From: Diplocarpon mali
Taxonomy: Eukaryota > Ascomycota > Leotiomycetes > Helotiales > Drepanopezizaceae
DNA: 64,000 bases
Direction: 5' to 3'
NCBI GenBank assembly: GCA_024741835.1
Contig: JAENRP010000132.1
Span: 47,108 to 111,107, forward strand
Shown in pieces: positions 59,244 to 64,000 of this stretch; positions within the stretch are counted from its first letter, which is position 1; each line of letters starts with the position of its first letter. The notes under the pieces were generated by a model, which was not told where the DNA came from, ran no database searches, and worked only from the letters and a program-made list of their open reading frames with translations. A program made the translations under genes and the position numbers.

Positions 59244-61905
59244 GTTTAGTATAAGCTTCTCGAGCGCCTCTGCTCTTAGATGGCCTAATCGAAGGTGCTA
59301 AATATCTGCCGAATCGTTCTTAGCTCTTAAGAATACGCTGCTCCTTAAGGGTTTATATTAGCTTTGCAAACGCTGTTATAAAGTAGGGAAGACTAAGTAG
59401 GTTGGTTAAGTATAGTATAGCGAGTTAGGAGCGTTATAAAAGTTGATAGGCTTATATTTAAATACTATAATATTCGACCTATACTCTAGCTACTTTATAA
59501 TTATATTATTATCTACTATACCCTTTCGAAGCGTCGCATCTAGGCCTATATACTATACCTTAGCCTTCTTTAAAAGAGGCTTTAAGATAATATTAATATT
59601 AAACCTATCTATAAGCGCTATATTCCTAAGCTCTAAATCTCCTCTATCGGCGAGAACCCCTTTTATTAAACGTATACCCCTTTCCTTTATTGGCAGACTT
59701 AAGCTCCTTACCTTTATATAGTCCTAGGGATATGCGATTTTCAATAATCCAGGAACTAGAAGCTCCTCTCGATTAATAAGGTGCGTTATAGCGCAGTTAT
59801 CGAATAGGGTTATATTTAAGAGAGCGTAAGGAGCTTTAAAGGTGGAGTATATTCCTAGGGTAAAGTCTTTAAAGAGAGTTGGATCTAGTAAGGCGGCTAT
59901 AATCTTGGATTTGCCGCTTTTTAAAGCTTTAGCAGATGTTTTTTCCTTAAATTAGTCTATAGGAGCGTGTTTAATATAGGAGAGCCTAGCTCAAAGCTCT
60001 CTCTATTTTAAGGAAGCAAGGTTTTCGCGCATTCTTTTAACCTTATTAAAGCTGGGGAGGTTTCGAAGCGTACCTTCCTTAGCGCTAGTTAAGGCGTATT
60101 TTAGCCTATTATACTCCTTTAGGTTCTAGAAGTGATTTTTAACCTAAGGGCAAGGGCACTTTTTAACGCTTCCCTTAAGAGTCTTTTTCGCCTTGCCTTT
60201 ACTTAGTGCTCTTAGATTAGTATAATCGCCTACTCCTCTAAGCGAGGCGTATACTCTAAGGGTTGCCCTTAATAAAGAGCTTGCAAGGCTTCGCTTTAAT
60301 ATTGATATTAAACCCATTTATAAGCGCTACATTCCTAAGCTCTAAGTCTCCTCTATTAGCGAGAACCCCTTTTATTAAACGTATACCCCTCTCCTTTATT
60401 GGCAGACTCGAGCTCCTTGCCTTTATACAGTCCTAAGGATATGCGATTTTCAATAATCTAAGAACTAGAAGCTCCTCTCGATTAATAAGGTGCGTCGCAG
60501 CGCAGTTATCAAGTAGGGTTATATTCGAGAGAGCGTAAAGAGCTCTAAGGGTAGAGTATATTCCTAAGGTAAAGTCTTTAAAAAGAGTTGGATTTAAAAG
60601 GGCGGCTATAATCTTGGATTTGCCGCTCCTTAAAGCTTCAGTAGATATTCTTTCCTTAAATTGATCTATAGGAGCGTGTTTAATATAGGAGAGCCTAGCT
60701 TAAAGCTCTTTCTATTCTAAGGAAGCAAGGTTTTCGCGCGTTCTTTTAACCTTATCAAAGCTAGGGAGGTTTCGAAGCGTACCTTCCTTAGCGCTAGTTA
60801 AGGCGTATTTCAGCCTATTACACTCCTTTAGGTTCTAGAAGTGATTTTTGACCTAAGGGCAAAGGCACTTTTTAACGCTCCCCTTAAGAGTCTTTTTCGC
60901 CTTGCCTTTACTTAATGCTCTTAGATTAGTATAATCGCCTACTCCTTTAAGCGAGGCATATACTTTAAAGGTTGCCTTTAATAAGAAGCTTGTAAAGCTT
61001 CGCTCTATTAAGCTTAAGAACTAATTAATATAGTAGACTATATCTTTTCTATACTTTAAACCTAGCTTATTATCTCTAATAAGCTTTACCTAGGTCTACT
61101 AGGACTAAGTAGAAGCCTAGCGGTAAACCGACTATAGAAACTTCATAATCGCAAGGGAGCTTTAAACCTCTAGGATTCTATACGTTCGAGCTTCTCAGTA
61201 GATCTTCCTAAAGCTAGTAAGCTAAGTCTTTAGGTCCACTTTGCTACTCCTTATTTTAAAGAGCTTATTATTATAGTCTTTTTAAATTGACTCTATTATA
61301 CTAACCTTAGAGGGGGCTAGTTCCCTGCGCAAGTGCTTTATAATCTATTAAATTGATAGTTTCCCCGCTTCCTTACAATTATATAATACTACTCAAAGCA
61401 GCGTAGGATATACTATCTTAGTAATCCAATAGTATAACTAAGTATAAGAGCTCCTATTCCTTTTCCACGCTTCTACTATAAGATTGTATTGCATTACTGC
61501 CATTTTATACTCTAGCTTTACGTCTTTAGCTATTGTTTTTATAGGTAGTGCTAGAGCTAGCGTTTATTAATCAATAGCTTCCTACTATTAGTATAACTTA
61601 TAATAGCTTTGCAATATTCTCTAGTCCCGTCCTTCTACTATTTTTTCAAACTGCAGCGGTTCTATTTCTAGATCCAGTAGGTATAGTACTTCATTTTCGT
61701 AAAGCAGAGCTTAATTTCCTATCTCTATAGTATATAATTTAGGGTTATTAACCTATCTTAGCTTCTTTATATGCTTCTAAAGCCGTAGAAATTCGGCCTG
61801 AAACTCTAGCTTAGCGTACCAAATGCGCTATGACTTCCTATCCTAAAGTATAACTCTACTAGAGCTAAGCTCCTAAGCGTCTCCCTTTTACTAGTATTCG
61901 CTCAT
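59244..61905 (-). pseudogene. Copia B gag, protease and integrase start
   Basis: Gag starts at the ATG at 61903-61905 (Met-Ser-Glu-Tyr, then Ser-Ser-Arg-Val-Ile-Leu), with the typical Copia gag residues Trp-Tyr-Ala-Lys-Leu-Glu-Phe soon after. A Cys/His motif (Lys-Lys-Cys-Pro-Cys-Pro, then Lys-Asn-His) and a retropepsin (Leu-Phe-Asp-Asn-Cys-Ala-Ile-Thr-His) lie in each unit of the tandem duplication. GAG-pre-integrase follows near 59270-59320 with His-Leu-Arg-Leu-Gly-His-Leu. The plus-strand frame 59443-59721 is antisense. Confidence 0.83.
59588..61004 (-). repeat. 709-bp tandem duplication in Copia B (nucleocapsid and protease)
   Basis: Units 59588-60296 and 60297-61004 match at a constant offset of 709 bp, with scattered transitions only. 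The joint reads CTTCGCT then TTAATATTGAT. Each unit encodes the Cys/His motif and the protease, so B would have carried two copies of that region. Confidence 0.9.
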
Positions 61906-62095
61906 CTTAACTAGGATTATAAGGAGTATAGGTTCTATTAGTTGGCTGGGAGCGTTAGAACGTCGAATCAGGTCGTATAATGCGTATAAGCGAGGGAGAA
62001 TAGATGAAAATAGTAGTGAAACCTCTTTAAGAAGCCTTTAAACATAGTGGATTTTTAATCGTTTGCTCCTAAAAGTCGCGAATAGTGCTGATAAC

Positions 62096-62267
62096 TATTG
62101 TACTATATTTAAAGGTGGATTTCTAATAGTGGCAGAAGCTTGTAAAATTCTACTCTAACTGTATATCTGAGCTCCCTTTATAGAAGTGCTCCGTGGCCAC
62201 TTCAGGGGTATATTACATAAGCCAGTCCTCAGAGGCCTCAGCGCCTGAGGCTCCTTATGGCGTAATA
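62096..62267 (-). repeat. Probable 5' LTR of Copia B
   Basis: Upstream of the gag start, on the minus strand, a segment starts TATTACGCCATAAGG (worn TGTTACG) and ends ACAATA before GTTATCAGC. The latter resembles a Copia primer-binding site and the GTTATAAGCC that follows the 5' LTR of A. It contains a TATA-like CTATAAAGG and a short GC palindrome (AGCCTCAGGCGCTGAGGC). No second LTR copy is available to confirm the borders. Confidence 0.5.
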
Positions 62268-62531
62268 ATAGGAAATTAAAAAGCTAGGTTTCTTTAAAAG
62301 TTATAGCTATCCTAAGATCTATAGCTCTTACTCTCCTTTTCACTTTATATAATATAGATTAAGTAAAGTCTATATTTATATCTATATCCTTATTATCTTT
62401 ATCTTTTCTATATTAAAATAAAGTAATCTATTATAATAGATATTAAGTATTAAAGGCAGTTATTTAAAAGTATTTTACCTTTAAAGTATCCTATCTTTTC
62501 TTTATATTATTATAAATTATTAAGCTTAAGT

Positions 62532-62590
62532 AAGTCGGCGCAGTAGGTAGAAGAGGCTTCTAAAGGTCGATGGTTGATATATTAGTAAGA
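62532..62590 (+). repeat. Possible tRNA-derived (SINE-like) head
   Basis: GGCGCAGTAGGTAG fits a tRNA D-arm/A-box. CTTCTAA could be an anticodon loop with TCT (Arg), and GGTTGATAT resembles a damaged B-box. Spacing is shorter than in a normal tRNA and no acceptor stem pairs well, so this is at most a worn tRNA-derived repeat and not a functional tRNA. Confidence 0.3.
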
Positions 62591-62592
62591 GT

Positions 62593-62623
62593 TAGGGAAG
62601 GAAGGTTACCCCTTTCTTCCCTA
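62593..62623. other. Strong hairpin
   Basis: TAGGGAAGGAAGG pairs with CCTTTCTTCCCTA around the loop TTACC, 13 bp with one G-T pair. It lies just after the tRNA-like segment. Role unknown. Confidence 0.6.
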
Positions 62624-62853
62624 TAGCTATATACGTATTAATATCCTACTAATTGGGTAGTAGGGTTATATAATAATATATTAAAGTAATAGCTATATTA
62701 CCTATCTTAATACCTTTACTTAGACCTTACTCTAATTGACTTATAATTAGGAAAAAATAATAACTATCCTTTTACGCTAATCTAATTCTTAAGTATCTTT
62801 TAAAATTAAAAATAATCAATTAATAGTAACTTTTATTAAAATTACTAAACTCT

Positions 62854-62876
62854 ACTTATAAGGCGGGATTAAAAGT
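62854..62876. repeat. 23-bp palindrome, copy 27 (right tail)
   Basis: Arms ACTTATAAGGC and GGATTAAAAGT around G. Confidence 0.72.
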
Positions 62877-62918
62877 TAATTTTCCTAAAAGCGTTCCTTT
62901 TTAAGACTATATGATTTA

Positions 62919-62941
62919 ACTTACGGTCTAGGCCTAAGAGT
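62919..62941. repeat. 23-bp palindrome, copy 28 (right tail)
   Basis: Arms ACTTACGGTCT and GGCCTAAGAGT around A. Confidence 0.83.
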
Positions 62942-62979
62942 CGATTTAAAAACTTTCTTTTAAAAGATTATATAACCTA

Positions 62980-63002
62980 ACTCGTAAGGCAGGCTTAGGA
63001 GT
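62980..63002. repeat. 23-bp palindrome, copy 29 (right tail)
   Basis: Arms ACTCGTAAGGC and GGCTTAGGAGT around A. Copies 27-29 start 65 and 61 bp apart. Confidence 0.82.
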
Positions 63003-63179
63003 TGTCTTTAAGCCTACTAAGCCCTTACTACCTTTTATAACTTTAATATATCTTTAAAGGTTTTAAACTTTGCAACTATCTTTAATAGCTTTATAAATCC
63101 GTTTACTATTATTTAATTAATTAAAATATAGGTAATTAATAACTTATTCTTTATAATAAGGTTATAGATAAAGTAGTAT

Positions 63180-63660
63180 GTAATATTAATATATTTCGAT
63201 CGCTTATATAAGTATAGATTCTTAATCTTATCTTTGCATTATTATAAACTTAAATAAAATCTCAATCTTTATCTCCTAAACCTCTATTAATCTTAAGCTT
63301 GCATTTGGCTAAGGCTAGCTTATACTCCTTCTCCTTTTCTATATTTAAAATCTGCCTTTAAGAACCTTAGTTATTATCTATTAAAGCTTTTAGGCTAAGC
63401 TTATTTAATATATTCAAAAGGTCTTTAGCAATTGTATTAGCTATTAAAGTAGAAGTAGATGAATTAGTAAAGGGAGTATAGGAGGCTATTCTTACGTATT
63501 TAATAAGTGTCTTTTAAATCGCTATTTCGATGCCTTTGCTCTTAAAGTAAAGCTTTAAATTATTAAGCTATTATTGCTAGTTCTTTTAAAAGAGTTAAAG
63601 GTCCTTAAGCTTAGTATTTTAATTAGAATTAGAAGCTATTGCCGTTTTTTAAAGAGTATT
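63180..63660 (-). pseudogene. Decayed unidentified ORF
   Basis: The minus strand shows a broken frame with a roughly 60-codon readable run (Leu-Lys-Leu-Tyr-Phe-Lys-Ser-Lys-Gly, then Ala-Lys-Asp-Leu-Leu-Asn-Ile). Stops again look like lost Gln or Trp codons. It has Lys-rich, helical character, like a gag N-terminus, but I recognise no family. Confidence 0.35.
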
Positions 63661-63894
63661 ATATTAAAATCAAATAAATCAAATAGTTAAAGGCACTTCC
63701 TCTATCGAAAAGTTAAAATGATTAAATAGTAGTATTATAAAAGTATTAAATAGGGAGGAAGTCCTCTTATCGAAAAGGATTTTTAAGTTATAATATAAAG
63801 AATTATACCTCTTATAAAATATAGTAAAGTAAGGAATCATACCTCTTATAATACTAAGGTTATAAAGTATTATAGGTATACCTATTATATATTT

Positions 63895-63944
63895 GTCATA
63901 TAATCTATTATATAATATATTATATATATAATATATTATATGAC
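63895..63944. repeat. 50-bp AT inverted repeat
   Basis: GTCATATAAT at 63895-63904 is the reverse complement of ATTATATGAC at 63935-63944, and the interior is nearly pure AT and partly self-complementary. Low complexity limits its significance. Confidence 0.6.
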
Positions 63945-64000
63945 TTGCTATATGACTTAGCGCCTTTGCTAAGAAGGCCGCTTACCTTAAATAGCTCTTA

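Larger units (their letters stand above)
38322..62267 (-). mobile_element. Copia element B (disrupted by C and A, 3' end lost)
   Basis: Minus-strand Ty1/Copia element in three pieces: 38322-39019 (RNase H), 49094-51672 (RT and integrase) and 59244-62267 (integrase start, protease, gag and probable 5' LTR). Joining the pieces and keeping one copy of each target duplication restores the RT/RNase H reading frame across ATAG. About 6.3 kb of B remains. The 3' end is cut at the C' border and no 3' LTR was found. It carries a 709-bp tandem duplication. It is the oldest element of this nest. Confidence 0.88.
62268..64000. other. Right-hand AT-rich tail without a clear element
   Basis: Beyond Copia B the sequence is RIP-worn and shows no LTR or reverse transcriptase. 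It contains a tRNA-like A-box (62536-62550), a 13-bp hairpin (62593-62623), three 23-bp palindromes (62854-63002), a worn minus-strand frame (63180-63660) and an AT inverted repeat (63895-63944). Confidence 0.6.

Noticed and set aside
62230..62255. GC palindrome AGCCTCAGGCGCTGAGGC as another member of the 23-bp family
   Set aside because: Its arms and length differ from the family consensus; it lies in the probable Copia B LTR.
62532..62605. Functional tRNA-Arg gene
   Set aside because: No acceptor stem, a shortened body and a damaged B-box.
859..63002. The 23-bp palindromes as a CRISPR array or as rho-independent terminators
   Set aside because: Copies are scattered singly with irregular spacing, lie inside coding frames and lack following T runs; the composition is that of a RIP-mutated fungal genome, not a prokaryote.

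Overview
This window looks like a transposon-only, AT-rich stretch of a filamentous ascomycete (Pezizomycotina-type) nuclear genome that has been heavily mutated by repeat-induced point mutation (RIP). The evidence is compositional and mechanistic. CpA and TpG are very rare and TpA dominates: bases 2401-2460 hold 16 TA, one CA and no TG. Conceptual translations of retroelement domains are broken mainly where Gln or Trp is expected, and conserved Gly, Asp, His and Cys turn into Glu/Lys, Asn and Tyr. I found no intact host gene, rRNA or functional tRNA. Almost every base can be assigned to a decayed LTR retrotransposon.

Layout. Element E1 (Gypsy-type, minus strand) fills 1-9549 and runs off the left edge. 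A truncated plus-strand chromovirus F occupies 9550-15685. E2, a gap-free inverted copy of E1, runs on the plus strand from 15686 to about 35 kb. It carries a long unidentified ORF downstream of pol, split by chromovirus G (25599-33666, minus, target-site duplication CTACC). C' (35355-38321, minus) is a short gag-only element whose LTRs resemble those of E. From 38322 to 62267 lies a disrupted minus-strand Copia element, B. Into B inserted C (39020-49093, plus, TSD ATAG), and into the 3' LTR of C inserted chromovirus D (41751-48861, minus, TSD TAGAG). A second Copia, A (51673-59243, plus, TSD GTTTA), also inserted into B. The last 1.7 kb holds a tRNA-like A-box, a strong hairpin, three short palindromes and a decayed ORF.

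The most unusual signal is a dispersed short palindrome of exactly 23 bp. Its arms are ACTCGCGGGCC and GGCCCGCGAGT around one central base, or a variant arm ACTCCTAGGCC. I find 29 RIP-worn copies. They lie in elements E1, E2, C, C' and D and in the 62.8-63.0 kb tail, at many different sites, often inside gag, pol or the extra ORF. They are read mainly in one frame (Thr-Arg-Gly-Pro-x-Leu-Arg-Val) and at some sites in a second (Leu-Ala-x-Leu-Ala-Arg-Glu). A, B, F and G have none that I could see. This resembles in principle the in-frame palindromic elements of Rickettsia, but I do not recognise it as a named fungal family.

Other points: three chromoviruses (F, D, G) each show an LTR segment complementary to the sequence just after the 5' LTR, the geometry of Tf1/sushi-type self-priming. 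B has a 709-bp tandem duplication of its nucleocapsid/protease region. A carries a GC-rich, alanine-codon-rich insert between RNase H and its 3' LTR. The LTR of D keeps an iterated CACGTGAT cluster that has partly escaped RIP.
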